Shown here one piece after another: positions 41,701 through 49,780 of a stretch of 64,000 nt of DNA. The position numbers were made by a program, and so were the translations under genes. The notes beneath the pieces are model-generated. The model saw only the letters and a list, made by a program, of their open reading frames with translations. It did no database searches and had not been told where the DNA came from. Positions within the stretch are counted from its first letter, which is position 1; each line of letters opens with the position of its first letter. The DNA is from Pelomonas sp965229315 (GTDB lineage: Bacteria; Pseudomonadota; Gammaproteobacteria; Burkholderiales; Burkholderiaceae_C): positions 558,001-622,000 of the forward strand of contig NZ_CBDDJA010000002.1 of NCBI RefSeq assembly GCF_965229315.1, in the 5' to 3' direction.

Positions 41701-42086
41701 TGTTCGACCACCCACTGAAGCAGTACGCGCTGTTCAAGGATTTCGAGAGCAAGCTGGACGCGCGCCAGGCGCCGGGTACACCCGACGCGCTGGCCGACCA
41801 GCCGCATGCGCGCGCCTATTTCGGGGTGCTCCGCCTGGTGCTGGGCGAGGCTGCGGTTGCTGTGCTGGAGCCTGCTGCCCGCGATGCGTTGGTGGGCCAG
41901 GCACTGGCTATCGAACGCGTGGTGCATGACGCTGTGGCGGAGAACTCGCTGAGCCCGCAAGGCATCGAGGCGGCCATCCGCAAAGGGCTGTTGCCGCTGT
42001 TGTTCAAGACGCTGGGGTTGGACGGCGCCAAGCAGGCGGTGGACCAGATCGTGCAGATCACGCGGCTGGGGCTTGGGAAGGCGTGA
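38790..42086 (+). CDS. hsdR: Type I restriction endonuclease / translocase subunit
   Basis: HsdR cleaves unmodified DNA after ATP-driven translocation. The 1098-residue product has the PD-(D/E)xK nuclease core (DIVGYVNGLPLVVIEAKRPE) at about residue 150-175. The superfamily 2 helicase follows with Walker A IWHTTGSGKSFTMVFLTKAL, DEGHRSHGG (motif II), VAFTGTPLLKNEKTAS (motif III) and QAVARVNRLHDAK (motif VI). The C-terminal helical domain completes the usual length. The ATG overlaps the hsdS stop; the stop overlaps the next gene. Confidence 0.95.
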   Translation: MTPAAPQSKEQYSAHIPALHLLCNLGWNFLSTVQALAMRGGTREVILKHRLVEVLQTRRYDYKGQSYPLSASGIEQIVRELSTPSLTEGLLPANERLYAKLALGITVTEFMPDGKKHQPTIAIVDWGNPATNRFDVTEELQVLSAQGTHHRAPDIVGYVNGLPLVVIEAKRPEGSYVAKAMVAEGVSQHLRNQRPDEIPQLYAHAQLLLAISQTEGRYGTTGTAAKFWARWREEEFDDLHWGRLKNAAMPLGVREALFDGKPAALRSYFEALWAEPMVATEQDVLLIGLLTPARLLEFLRAYVLFDRKVGKIVARYQQFFGIRALLQRLRLLRPDGSREGGVIWHTTGSGKSFTMVFLTKALLLVDDLAECRVVVVTDRVDLESQLARNFVSGGAFGSAIASLKDGEKSRALSGRDLARRIGTGNERISFTLVHKFNAAAKLPECRNESANLIVLVDEGHRSHGGETHERMKQALPRAAYVAFTGTPLLKNEKTASKFGPIVHAYTMQRAVEDETVAPLLYEERVPELTINEEAVNRWFDKLTASLSDAQRADLKKKFAKKGAIYGAAGRIELIAWDIATHFNQHFKQTGLGLKGQLATDSKQDAIRYKKALDDTGLVSSAIVMSAPDTREGNSEVDEETLPEVQKWWKQTVMASGLDAEDYERQLVADFGSDGDPDVLIVVDKLLTGFDEPRNAVLYIDKPLKGHNLIQAVARVNRLHDAKRFGLLVDYRGILKELDTAIRAYQDLEARTQGGFDIADLDGLYRPMDTEYKRLPALHEHMWSFFKAVVNKRDREQYRQLLTPKFVTAPDGEEYDERQKLRDDFYAAVTAFGLCLQTALSSRSFFEDKSFSEGLIEQYKADLRFFTELRQTARRDAMEVVDYSVYEEQIRRLVDKQVIGTEVREPEGVYLVHQLGQPEDPTQWSDEKTRNETDLIRTRLRKTIEQELAEDPYAQKVFGELLRLAIAEAEAMFDHPLKQYALFKDFESKLDARQAPGTPDALADQPHARAYFGVLRLVLGEAAVAVLEPAARDALVGQALAIERVVHDAVAENSLSPQGIEAAIRKGLLPLLFKTLGLDGAKQAVDQIVQITRLGLGKA

Positions 42087-42838
42087 TGGCTGGTTCTGAG
42101 GTGAGGGCAGGGCGCTGCAGCGTCCGCTACGGTGACGAAGTGATTTCGTTTTCCGTGCGGCTGCAACGTGACCGAAAGCCATCAAAGGTGGCCATCCACG
42201 TCGAGCCCGATGGACAGGTACTTGTAGACGCACCCGAAGGCGTCGGGCGCGAAGTGGTCATCGCTGCCGTGAAAAAGCGGTCGCGATGGATCATCGATCA
42301 CGTTGAAGCCGCCCGTGCGCGCACTGCGCACGTTCGCCCGCGTGAATACGTCAGCGGTGAGGCGGTGCACTATCTCGGCCGTCGATATCGGCTGCGGGTC
42401 ATCGTGGACGAAGCGGTCACGCCTGCGTGCAAGCTGCGCGGCGCATGCCTGGAGGTCATCGTGCGCGAAGCGGCGCCGGCGATGGTGCAGCAGGCGCTGG
42501 ACCGCTGGTTTCGGCAGCGTGCCCGAGAAGTGCTTCGTGAGCGGATGGATTCGGTGGCGATGGGGCTCCGCTGGGTGAAGACCTCGCCTCCGATGCGCCT
42601 GCAGGCGATGCGTGTGCAGTGGGGCAGTTGCTCTCCCACCGGCCGCATCACGCTGCACCCTGACCTCGTCAAGGCGCCGCGCGAGTGCATCGACTACGTG
42701 GTGCTACATGAACTGTGTCATTTGGCCAGCCACGATCACAGCCCACGGTTCTATCGGCTGCTCGACCGGCACCTGCCGGGCTGGAAGGCCATCAAACAAC
42801 GTCTGGACGGCATGGCGGAGGATGTGCTTCGCGTCTGA
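42086..42838 (+). CDS. YgjP/DUF45-type zinc metallopeptidase linked to the restriction locus
   Basis: A 250-residue M48-superfamily (DUF45, YgjP-like) peptidase. HELCHLASHDHSPRFYRLLD has the H-E-x-x-H zinc motif plus a downstream histidine, preceded by WGSCSPTGRITLHPDLVKAP, the family signature. Genes of this family commonly follow hsdR, but their substrate is not known. The ATG at 42086 overlaps the hsdR stop; a GTG immediately before (42083) is equivalent. The last 22 bases are duplicated at 45395-45416. Confidence 0.88.
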   Translation: MAGSEVRAGRCSVRYGDEVISFSVRLQRDRKPSKVAIHVEPDGQVLVDAPEGVGREVVIAAVKKRSRWIIDHVEAARARTAHVRPREYVSGEAVHYLGRRYRLRVIVDEAVTPACKLRGACLEVIVREAAPAMVQQALDRWFRQRAREVLRERMDSVAMGLRWVKTSPPMRLQAMRVQWGSCSPTGRITLHPDLVKAPRECIDYVVLHELCHLASHDHSPRFYRLLDRHLPGWKAIKQRLDGMAEDVLRV

Positions 42839-42839
42839 G
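42818..42839 (+). repeat. 22-base direct repeat, copy 1 (3' end of the metallopeptidase gene)
   Basis: These bases encode the last residues (EDVLRV) and stop of the DUF45 gene. Copy 2 at 45395-45416 matches 20 of 22 bases and still reads MPEDVLRA-stop with a few upstream bases. The pair brackets the istB stub and the three-gene module, suggesting insertion or recombination between two alleles of this locus. Confidence 0.65.
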
Positions 42840-42867
42840 GGACGAGGGGAGCCGGAGCTGTCGATTC

Positions 42868-42952
42868 CTACGCCATCCATCCCCACTCCTTCTTGGAAGT
42901 GAGTTGAGCTGAGCTGTTCTTGAAGCGGTAGCTGTCGTTGCTGGTTTCAAGC
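42868..42952 (-). mobile_element. istB 3'-end remnant (second copy)
   Basis: Read on the minus strand, these bases give QWPALLETSNDSYRFKNSSA then QLTSKKEWGWMA and a stop, matching the C-terminus of an IstB-type IS21 helper protein. It is a different allele from the stub at 22860-23030. No other part of the element remains nearby. Confidence 0.55.
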
Positions 42953-43251
42953 AAAGCCGGCCATTGCCGGGCACAGAATTGCAGGTTGTCGTTACATTCT
43001 TTGTGTGCGTGCGGCCGAAGCTGGCAAACGCAGACGTTTCGTAAGCCTTCCGGGTGGGACTACCAAAACGCCCGGGTAACACCGTGCGGGTGCGCAACCC
43101 TTCCTCGCACACCATTCAAGACAGGCCGTTTCGCTCGAGCCTTTTTTGCGCCTGCAGGTTTTGCCCAACGAGTGCCAGCCAGCACCACCGCTACCAACCT
43201 CGCTTCGTACACGCCGCGCCTATCCTTTTGCCACTACAAGGATTTTTGACC
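42953..43251. other. Intergenic stretch
   Basis: About 300 bases between the istB stub and the next gene. It is open in one frame but has no good start; it includes a CCTTTTTTGCGCC tract and presumably the promoter for the following module. I see no other element. Confidence 0.3.
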
Positions 43252-43515
43252 ATGCCTGATGTCCACCACTGGAAAACGCTCATCGCTCTTGCGCCGGACC
43301 AGGAGCTCAAGTCCGAGGGCAGCCGCATGGCCGGCTTCATGGCGGAGGAGGATGTCGACACCTATGCGGTGGTCGGCTCCGATGGTGTGAAAGCCGGCGA
43401 GGTAGTCGTGCGCGACCACACGAACGTGAAGGGCTTCAAGCGCACCATACGCGTGACGCAGTCCGACGCCGCTGGCAAGCAGCTGCTCGACACCGCATAC
43501 AACGTCAGCAAGTAG
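43252..43515 (+). CDS. Small protein, unknown (module gene 1)
   Basis: An 87-residue protein (MPDVHHWKTLIALAPDQELK...) with strand-like repeats (VDTYAVVGSDGVKAGEVVVR; KGFKRTIRVTQSDAAGKQLL) suggesting a small beta-rich fold. AAGGAT lies 14 bases upstream, within a run of T. No family is recognised. It begins a three-gene plus-strand module; the next gene starts 20 bases on. Confidence 0.55.
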   Translation: MPDVHHWKTLIALAPDQELKSEGSRMAGFMAEEDVDTYAVVGSDGVKAGEVVVRDHTNVKGFKRTIRVTQSDAAGKQLLDTAYNVSK

Positions 43516-43535
43516 GCTCTGGCCATCCTGGCACC

Positions 43536-44306
43536 GTGAGCGGCGGTCGACAGCTGCAGATCACAAAGGCGCAGCACGTCTTTCTCAGATCCTGCCTGGT
43601 TCATTTCCGGGGTGCTGGCGGCAAGCTCGAAATTCGCGACCTGAAGACGGGCAGGGTATCTCGCATCGGCCCCGACCGCCCGCCCTTCGTCACCGAGCGT
43701 AGCTGGGACCACCGTACTGAGTCCGGCCTGATGCATGAGGTCGAAACCGCCTTCGGCCAGGTCTCCGCCCCGATCCGAAAGGGCGAGGTCCTCACCCTGA
43801 AGCCCGAGCAGCACCAGGCGGTGACTGCGATGTACGCGCTCTGGATGCTGCGAGCGCATCGCGCCCGTGAGCCCTTCGCAGACATCAAGATAAACCGCCA
43901 GTTCGAGCAGCGCGCAGAGCACACTGCCGCCGTCGTCGACCAGATGGAGGCGCACGGCATCATCACCGTCACGCCTGATGGCTCTCTGCTGGGTCGCCAG
44001 TTGGCCGGCCCACAGCTGCAACTTGACTTCGACAGGGCACTCAACGAGCTCTCCGGCGTGACCTGGGGCGTGGTGCGTGCAGCCGATGGTGCTGGTGAGT
44101 TCAGCATTCCTGACTCCCCCGAGCGCGTGCTGTACCTGCCACTGACGCCGCGGATCGCGCTGGCCAGCGGCTGGTCGGATGGCGTGATTGACCGGACTGG
44201 CGTCTGGTCGTTCAACACGGCCGCCTTCCAGCATGCGAGGGACTTCATCGCGGCTCGGTGCCTGTCGGCATGCCCTTGCAGATCCTTTCGTGAAGCGACC
44301 GTATGA
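43536..44306 (+). CDS. Unknown protein, DUF4238-like features (module gene 2)
   Basis: A 256-residue protein starting at GTG 43536. The second half (GVVRAADGAGEFSIPDSPER then VLYLPLTPRIALASG) resembles the C-terminal part of DUF4238 proteins, in which a segment like F-I-T-S-D-x-P precedes P-L-x-P-x. The N-terminus (ITKAQHVFLRSCLVHFRGAG) is shorter than usual. DUF4238 proteins are frequent in defence islands but their activity is unknown. The stop overlaps the next ATG. Confidence 0.5.
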   Translation: MSGGRQLQITKAQHVFLRSCLVHFRGAGGKLEIRDLKTGRVSRIGPDRPPFVTERSWDHRTESGLMHEVETAFGQVSAPIRKGEVLTLKPEQHQAVTAMYALWMLRAHRAREPFADIKINRQFEQRAEHTAAVVDQMEAHGIITVTPDGSLLGRQLAGPQLQLDFDRALNELSGVTWGVVRAADGAGEFSIPDSPERVLYLPLTPRIALASGWSDGVIDRTGVWSFNTAAFQHARDFIAARCLSACPCRSFREATV

Positions 44307-45382
44307 CGACGAACCTGGCCATGATGGATGCACTCGAAGCCTGTCAGATGGCGGGTGACACCATCACGGTCAGCTACCCGTTCGAGGACTCTCCCACAAC
44401 GCGGTTGGCCAACGTCCCAGTCATCGCGCTTGATCGTGAGCGACAGCGGTTTCAGGTCAAGCGTGTGGGGGACGACAGCGGCAAGTGGCTCGCGATCCGG
44501 CACATCCTCGACATCACCCTACAGTCAGGCGTGACGCTGAGGAGCCCCGAGGGAGAGGCGTACTGGAAGCGAATTCAAGCAGGGCGTGCCGAGAGGGCGA
44601 ATTGGCGCGCCGAGCTGGCCCTCTCTGACCGAGCCCCAGACACATCGAAAGCGCCGTTCGGTGTCCATGCCGAAGTCAGAGGAAATGGCCTCAAGCAGCC
44701 TGGCCGCGCCGGCTCTGGTCGAGACGTAGAGCTTTGGATGGCTTGGCGCCGGTTCACCATCGTGGGGAGCTTCACCGTCCGTGATGCCATCTCGGCGAAG
44801 CGAGTTTGCGGGCTTGTCGGTCAGTCCTATTGGGACATGGCTCAAGCATGGTTGGCCTGCGAATTCGAGTGGCCTGACTGGTTGCGCAAGGATGCACGGG
44901 GCGGCCTGGTCAAAGCGAGCACCGTGACAGACGTATTCAGGTGGGCCCAGGCGATGTCAGAACCCAACTTGGTAGGGTTGTTGCTGGCGAAGTCGTGGGA
45001 GCGCCATCAGGTGTGCAAGACATCGGAACAGCAGATCACCGAAGCAGAGGCGCACAAGCTCGCGTCGGTAGGGCTCTGCACCGCTGCAAGCAATGCGCCG
45101 CTCGTGGTCCTGCTTGATTTCGCGCATTTCCGTGACCTGCGGACGTTGTTGAAGTGGCGTGGTTTGAAGGCCAAGGACCGACACGAAGCACTTGGCAAGG
45201 TCCTTGAGCTGGTCAGGGTTGAACCAGAGGGTATCCGAGCCGAACTGGCTGCCACGCCTGGCTTCGTTGGCAAATGGTGCCTGGTGCCGCCGTGCAACCT
45301 CACCTGGGACGAATGGCAAAACTTCAGAGACTGGCACTTCGCCATGGTCGATGCTTTCTGCAATCTGTTCGTCGATGGATAG
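44303..45382 (+). CDS. Unknown protein (module gene 3)
   Basis: A 359-residue protein with a basic/acidic mix and no recognised domain. N-terminal segments (DTITVSYPFEDSPTTRLANV) then (FQVKRVGDDSGKWLAIRHIL) look like a WYL-like or SH3-like small beta barrel, which could sense a ligand. The rest is helical with tryptophan-rich patches (WDMAQAWLACEFEWPDWLRK; WDEWQNFRDWHFAMVDAF). It is coupled by ATGA to gene 2. Function is unknown; the module's location between duplicated ends points to horizontal transfer. Confidence 0.5.
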   Translation: MTTNLAMMDALEACQMAGDTITVSYPFEDSPTTRLANVPVIALDRERQRFQVKRVGDDSGKWLAIRHILDITLQSGVTLRSPEGEAYWKRIQAGRAERANWRAELALSDRAPDTSKAPFGVHAEVRGNGLKQPGRAGSGRDVELWMAWRRFTIVGSFTVRDAISAKRVCGLVGQSYWDMAQAWLACEFEWPDWLRKDARGGLVKASTVTDVFRWAQAMSEPNLVGLLLAKSWERHQVCKTSEQQITEAEAHKLASVGLCTAASNAPLVVLLDFAHFRDLRTLLKWRGLKAKDRHEALGKVLELVRVEPEGIRAELAATPGFVGKWCLVPPCNLTWDEWQNFRDWHFAMVDAFCNLFVDG

Positions 45383-45394
45383 CTGTTGATGCCT

Positions 45395-45416
45395 GAGGAT
45401 GTGCTCCGCGCCTGAG
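45395..45416 (+). repeat. 22-base direct repeat, copy 2
   Basis: GAGGATGTGCTCCGCGCCTGAG matches the metallopeptidase gene end at 42818-42839 with two differences, both synonymous or conservative (EDVLRV against EDVLRA). It follows the three-gene module and precedes the ParB-like gene by 17 bases. Confidence 0.65.
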
Positions 45417-45432
45417 TTTGATGGGCAGTGCG

Positions 45433-46335
45433 TTACTGCGCGCCCAGCTGCTTGATCTCCGCAATCAGCTGGAGCTGCTGTAGGTACTCGGAGTGCGTCT
45501 TGGCCAGCCAGCGCACCACGGCTGCGTTCTCCAACAGCGTCTTCCCGACGTAGGTCTTGATGATCTCCAACTGCAGGTTCGCCGGGCCGTAGCCCTCTTC
45601 CAGCAGCTTGGTGTCCGCCTGAACGGCAGCCAGCTCGCGCTGCAGACGTTGCAATGCCTCTGTCGGGCCGCCACGCTGGTTCTTGGCCGCTGCGGCTTCA
45701 GTGAGCTGCTCGGGAGGGGTGGTCTGAAGCATGGCGAGCGCCAGCTTGATGGAGTAGTTGTTGAGATTGATCATGGCCTGCGCCACGTCGATCTGCCGGA
45801 AGGACTTCATCTGCTTCAGCACCTTGAACATGCCGTGGCTCGCAGGCTTGTCCGCCAGCAGCGACACCGCTTCACCGCAGATGCCGTCCAGCAGCTTGAA
45901 CTGCTCGCGTATCGCGCCGGGCGACACGTCCAGCACGTCGGCCAACTGCTGCACGGACACGCCGCGCTCAGCGGCGCGGACGATCATGCGGTGCTCCTGG
46001 ATGACCGAAAGCCTGTTGACCCGCTTGTTGTAGGTGTAGGCCTCGTCGTCGGTCGAGATCAGGCACAGCGCCGTCTGCGCACCCTGCTCGCGCAGCGCCT
46101 CAAGGCGCATGCGGCCGTCAAGCACGATGAACGTGCCGGCGTTGTCACGGCTGTGGGCAACCACGATGGGTTCGACCAAGCCGATGGCCCGCACCGAAGT
46201 GCTGATCTGGCGGTACTTGACGGTCTCCCTGATCCCGGCGGGCAGGGGCGAGCTGTGTTGCAGCACATCGAGCGCAATCTCCTTGCAGTTGCGCTCGAAC
46301 CCCAGGCGAACGGACTTCGTCGGTTTTGCGCTCAT
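45433..46335 (-). CDS. ParB/RepB-family protein (module with serine recombinase)
   Basis: A 300-residue protein with a ParB N-terminal-type domain (GIRETVKYRQISTSVRAIGL; TFIVLDGRMRLEALREQGAQ), a central helix-turn-helix (RGVSVQQLADVLDVSPGAIR) and a C-terminal domain (EEGYGPANLQLEIIKTYVGK then TLLEN) as in plasmid partition RepB proteins. No ParA is present nearby, so partition is not the evident role; it may bind DNA and regulate or target the recombinase. The start overlaps the stop of the upstream paralogue. Confidence 0.78.
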   Translation of the reverse strand: MSAKPTKSVRLGFERNCKEIALDVLQHSSPLPAGIRETVKYRQISTSVRAIGLVEPIVVAHSRDNAGTFIVLDGRMRLEALREQGAQTALCLISTDDEAYTYNKRVNRLSVIQEHRMIVRAAERGVSVQQLADVLDVSPGAIREQFKLLDGICGEAVSLLADKPASHGMFKVLKQMKSFRQIDVAQAMINLNNYSIKLALAMLQTTPPEQLTEAAAAKNQRGGPTEALQRLQRELAAVQADTKLLEEGYGPANLQLEIIKTYVGKTLLENAAVVRWLAKTHSEYLQQLQLIAEIKQLGAQ

Positions 46336-47228
46336 CGCCCCAGTCCTCCACGCTGTGCCATCTCGGCCAACGGCTGTGGCACGCTGAGCAGCTTCTCGGC
46401 CTTCAGCAGGGCACAGAATTCCTTGCTCGCAAACAGCTCTTTGAAGATCTGCTGTGCCAGCAGCAGCGACTTCTGCGTGTATTCGGCCTTCTTTTGGATC
46501 CGGCGATGCATCTCCACATCACGCTGGTACAGCTTGCCCAAATCTTCCGGGCTCATCTGGCGCCGCGTCTGTCCCTTTGAGAAGGAGGAGGTGCCCTTCT
46601 TGCCGCTGCGCTCGCGCTGCTCAAGGATCTTTCGGACAACCGTGATCTTGCGGCCGGTCAGCTCGCCGCTCTCGTAGGCCGCCATAAGTAGTTGCTGCGC
46701 TTCGCCACCATTCGCGCGAGAGATGCTGACGGCCAGGTGGAGAGGGATGTGGCCGGCCTCGGTTGCGGCAAGCAGCCGCTTCTCGCCGCGCTCCAGCAGG
46801 TTTGCGACGTTGTTGACCCATGAGGCGGTGCAGCCGAGCTTTGCCGCCACCTCGCCGTCGGTGTAGCCGCGCTGCTTGAGCACGCGCACGTGCTCCAACG
46901 TCTCCACGGCGCGCGGGGTGCGCCGGGCGACGTTCTCGACGATGCTCATCACGTGCCCGGTTTCTTCGTCCACGTCGACGATTAGCGCGGCGATCTCCGT
47001 CTGCCCCAGCATCCGGCACGATTCCAGCCGCCCTTGACCGCAGATCAGCGCGTACGGCGCCTCGCCTTGCCCAGGGGGAACGCGGCGCACTGTGATCGGC
47101 CGCTTGAGGCCGACCTGGTCGATGCTCTCGGTGATGGTCTTGTGAATCTTCGCGTTGCGTACACGCGGGTTGGCCACGGCGATGTCGGCAATCGGGATCA
47201 TCTCGATGCGTGGTGAAGAATGGCTCAT
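46332..47228 (-). CDS. ParB-family protein (module with serine recombinase)
   Basis: A 298-residue ParB-type protein. The N-terminal domain shows IPIADIAVANPRVRNAKIHK then GLKRPITVRRV, YALICGQGRLESCRMLGQTE and VENVARRTPRAVETLEHVRV (the ENxxR motif), followed by the helix-turn-helix GYTDGEVAAKLGCTASWVNN. The C-terminal coiled region is basic. It is coupled by ATGA to both neighbours, so the recombinase and the two ParB-like proteins are one unit. Confidence 0.82.
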   Translation of the reverse strand: MSHSSPRIEMIPIADIAVANPRVRNAKIHKTITESIDQVGLKRPITVRRVPPGQGEAPYALICGQGRLESCRMLGQTEIAALIVDVDEETGHVMSIVENVARRTPRAVETLEHVRVLKQRGYTDGEVAAKLGCTASWVNNVANLLERGEKRLLAATEAGHIPLHLAVSISRANGGEAQQLLMAAYESGELTGRKITVVRKILEQRERSGKKGTSSFSKGQTRRQMSPEDLGKLYQRDVEMHRRIQKKAEYTQKSLLLAQQIFKELFASKEFCALLKAEKLLSVPQPLAEMAQRGGLGR

Positions 47229-48835
47229 GCGGCGTCCTGCAGGGGCACGCGCCCCGCCAGTTGGTAGAAGAAATCGAGCGAGTCCGTGCGGTAGGCATCC
47301 AGCGTGAAGCCGTTGTCTTCCAGCGTGGGAAGCGTGTCCGGCGTGAAGTCGATGGCCGGAAAGACGTAGTGGTCGAACACGCGCTGGTTAGTCGGATCCA
47401 TCCGCGCCACCACGGTGATGTCCGGCAACAGGCTGGCATCGAACCGGATGCGCCAACGCTGCGACCCTGCGGGCGTCGGCTTGCACCGTGCGATCACCAG
47501 CGACACGGTGAACTCGCCGTTCACGGTGAGCAGGTCGGTAGCGGGATCGCGCACCGTCCATCCTCCGGCCTGTGTGATGCTGGACGCCATCTGCTCGATC
47601 AACTCGGGGTGGTGGCGCCGCAAAGCCCGATTGATCTCCAGGTACGCGTAGTCCCTACGCGGCCGGTAGCCGATGAGGCTGTAAGCGCGTAGCAGGCAGC
47701 CGAATCTGCTCCTGTAGATCGAACTGGAGGGCGCTTCCTCGTCCTCGTCGATGACGATGCCGGACAGAGCACCGTGCCTCGCAAGGGTGCGGCGAAGCAG
47801 ATCGAGCAGTTGGTCATCGTCGAGATGACGTGATCGCGCAGCGATGACGGCCTGCGCCTGGATAAATAGATGTGCCGGGACGATGACCTGGAAGGCGCTG
47901 TCGCACCGCACCCATTCGGTCGGTGGGTTGCGCACATGCCGCACCTTGAGCTTGTAAGAGGTGCGGTTGTAGACGTTGTGGCCGATGTACTTTTCATTCG
48001 TCAGGATCTGGTGGACCGTGCCCCGCGTCCATGGCACGCCTGCGTCCGACCTGATGCCGTCACGGTTCAGGACTGACGCGATGACGCGTTCCGGCATGCC
48101 CTCTTCAAGGAAGAGGCGGTAGATGCGGTGGACGACGGCGATCTCTTCAGGTGGCCCGGGGACCAGCACCACGCGGTCGGTCTGGATGCTCTTCTTCTCG
48201 CCGCGCGACAGCAGCCCTTTGACGTTTCGCTGCTCGTCGATCAGCTGGCGCCGCAAGCCAAAGCCGGCGGGTCCGCCCTGGCGGAACCCATGCTGGACGA
48301 TGTTGCTGGCCCCTGCGAACACCTTGACCGACAGCTCGCGGCTGTACTCGGCCGCCATGCTGCGCTTGATGCCGATAAAAACCGTCGATGGCAGCGAACC
48401 GTCGTTGTTGAAGGGCTCGGCGCAGTAGATAACGCGGATACCGCGGCTCTTGCACGCGTGTTCATAGACAGCGGCCTCGTCCGGATCTGGGAAGCGGCCC
48501 CAGCGGCTGACGTCGTACACCAACACAGCGGTGAAGCCTGGGTTGGGTTGCTTCACGTCATGAAGCAGCGCCTGCAGCCCGCTGCGCCCCTTCAGATTCA
48601 GGCCGCTCTTGCCTGCATCCTCGTAGGTACGAACGATCTGCATGCCGTGACGGGTGGCGTACTCGGCGATCGAGGTGGCCTGGTTCTCGGTGGAGTACCG
48701 CTGGTGTTCGGTAGACATGCGAACGTACTGGGCCACCGGTGTCCCGGCGTCCCTGGAGTCGCCCTCATCGCCCAAGCCGCTTTGACCTTGCACCCGATAG
48801 CCCCCCTGGCGCGCAACGCGTCCATGTAGCGGCAC
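47225..48835 (-). CDS. Large serine recombinase
   Basis: A 536-residue serine site-specific recombinase. The catalytic domain starts AQYVRMSTEHQRYSTENQAT, with the nucleophile serine and the RxS motif, and continues VLVYDVSRWGRFPDPDEAA and FIGIKRSMAAEYSRELSVKV. A recombinase domain (RIYRLFLEEGMPERVIASVL; GTVHQILTNEKYIGHNVYN) follows, but the last 150 residues are unusual rather than the common zinc-ribbon/coiled-coil. The start is uncertain: GTG 48835 is the longest frame and several GTG codons follow. It is coupled to two ParB-like genes. Confidence 0.82.
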   Translation of the reverse strand: MPLHGRVARQGGYRVQGQSGLGDEGDSRDAGTPVAQYVRMSTEHQRYSTENQATSIAEYATRHGMQIVRTYEDAGKSGLNLKGRSGLQALLHDVKQPNPGFTAVLVYDVSRWGRFPDPDEAAVYEHACKSRGIRVIYCAEPFNNDGSLPSTVFIGIKRSMAAEYSRELSVKVFAGASNIVQHGFRQGGPAGFGLRRQLIDEQRNVKGLLSRGEKKSIQTDRVVLVPGPPEEIAVVHRIYRLFLEEGMPERVIASVLNRDGIRSDAGVPWTRGTVHQILTNEKYIGHNVYNRTSYKLKVRHVRNPPTEWVRCDSAFQVIVPAHLFIQAQAVIAARSRHLDDDQLLDLLRRTLARHGALSGIVIDEDEEAPSSSIYRSRFGCLLRAYSLIGYRPRRDYAYLEINRALRRHHPELIEQMASSITQAGGWTVRDPATDLLTVNGEFTVSLVIARCKPTPAGSQRWRIRFDASLLPDITVVARMDPTNQRVFDHYVFPAIDFTPDTLPTLEDNGFTLDAYRTDSLDFFYQLAGRVPLQDAA

Positions 48836-48909
48836 ATCGTCCCGGCGGGTTGTGACTTCTCTGTGACGATGCGAGGGGGAATTGACTGGCTCGATGGAGT
48901 TTTGTGCTG

Positions 48910-49176
48910 CTATCGCAGCCCGAGCAGGCGCTCCAACTGCTCGACCCGATCAAGCGCTCGCTCATGGCGGTCGGCCAGGATGTTCCAGGCTTGGCATAAC
49001 TCCTCGTACCGCGCATCAGCCGCTGCCTTCGCAGCGAGGGCGCGTTCATACAGATGGCCCTGTTGATGGGCATCCAGCGCCTGCGAAGCGGCGGAGATGC
49101 CAGAGCCGAGTCCGCCGAGCATCAGGTCTACGCCATCGGCTGCGCTGATGAAGTTGCGTCGGTCGCCGGTCCACAT
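48910..49176 (-). CDS. Small helical protein, unknown
   Basis: An 88-residue protein (MWTGDRRNFISAADGVDLML...). AAGGAGAT lies before the ATG at 49176; a longer frame to 49236 is less likely. The C-terminal half is coiled coil (YERALAAKAAADARYEELCQ; DRHERALDRVEQLERLLG). It sits upstream of the recombinase module, possibly its leader gene. Confidence 0.5.
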   Translation of the reverse strand: MWTGDRRNFISAADGVDLMLGGLGSGISAASQALDAHQQGHLYERALAAKAAADARYEELCQAWNILADRHERALDRVEQLERLLGLR

Positions 49177-49285
49177 GTCGAGATCTCCTTGTACCCAGAT
49201 TTGTACCCGCCGTTGTACCCACCAGCTTGTACCCACAACATCACAGTAACCTCACCAGAAGGCAACAGCGCTGTATCCATAGGCA

Positions 49286-49780
49286 TCAAGCCAGTGGGTG
49301 GTACCGCGCCTTGTGCTTCGGTTGCGTTGCAGCCCGCATCGAGCATGTTGGGCACTGCATCGAGATCGCAGCACCCTGTGGCCAAGGGCCTCTGGCGCCG
49401 CACAGGGCTATGTGATGGTGCGCATGGACAGTGTGCGCGATGCCTGCGAAATCCCCTACGCTTTCGAAGCGGTCATCGGCATCGCGTTGTCGCCGTTCTA
49501 CACGGGCGCCGAAGCTGCGGAAGTCGCGCACGAAGGCATCGGCAGCGATGGAGAACGGAAACGTCAGCGTTGCAGCTTCGAGGTCGAAGGCGGTCTTCGT
49601 AAGCGGTGCAGTAGCGGGTGCGAAGTCAGCGATGACGAAGCGCCGCGCTTGCCAGCGGCCAATTACGACAAGGCCGGGAACACCCAGTTCGCTGAACTTC
49701 TGTGCTGCCGGGCTGGCCAACAGCTTGTTGGCGCGAGTCAGCGTCATGCCGGAGAAGGCTCGCGGGCAGTCCACTTTCAT
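49286..49780 (-). CDS. Unknown protein
   Basis: A 164-residue protein (MKVDCPRAFSGMTLTRANKL...). The part FSELGVPGLVVIGRWQARRF then VIADFAPATAP looks strand-rich. The last 60 residues contain histidine and cysteine clusters (AHTVHAHHHIALC; CPTCSMRAATQPKHK) that could bind metal, or reflect an extended frame of low coding quality. The start overlaps the upstream stop by ATGA, which supports a real gene. Confidence 0.45.
   Translation of the reverse strand: MKVDCPRAFSGMTLTRANKLLASPAAQKFSELGVPGLVVIGRWQARRFVIADFAPATAPLTKTAFDLEAATLTFPFSIAADAFVRDFRSFGARVERRQRDADDRFESVGDFAGIAHTVHAHHHIALCGARGPWPQGAAISMQCPTCSMRAATQPKHKARYHPLA

Noticed and set aside
34898..42086. Possibility that the restriction locus is BREX or DISARM
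   Set aside because: HsdM, HsdS and HsdR motifs are complete and no PglZ, BrxL or DISARM helicase is present.
45433..47228. ParB-like genes as a plasmid replication and partition locus
   Set aside because: No ParA ATPase, replication initiator or iteron set is seen next to them; they are coupled to a recombinase instead.
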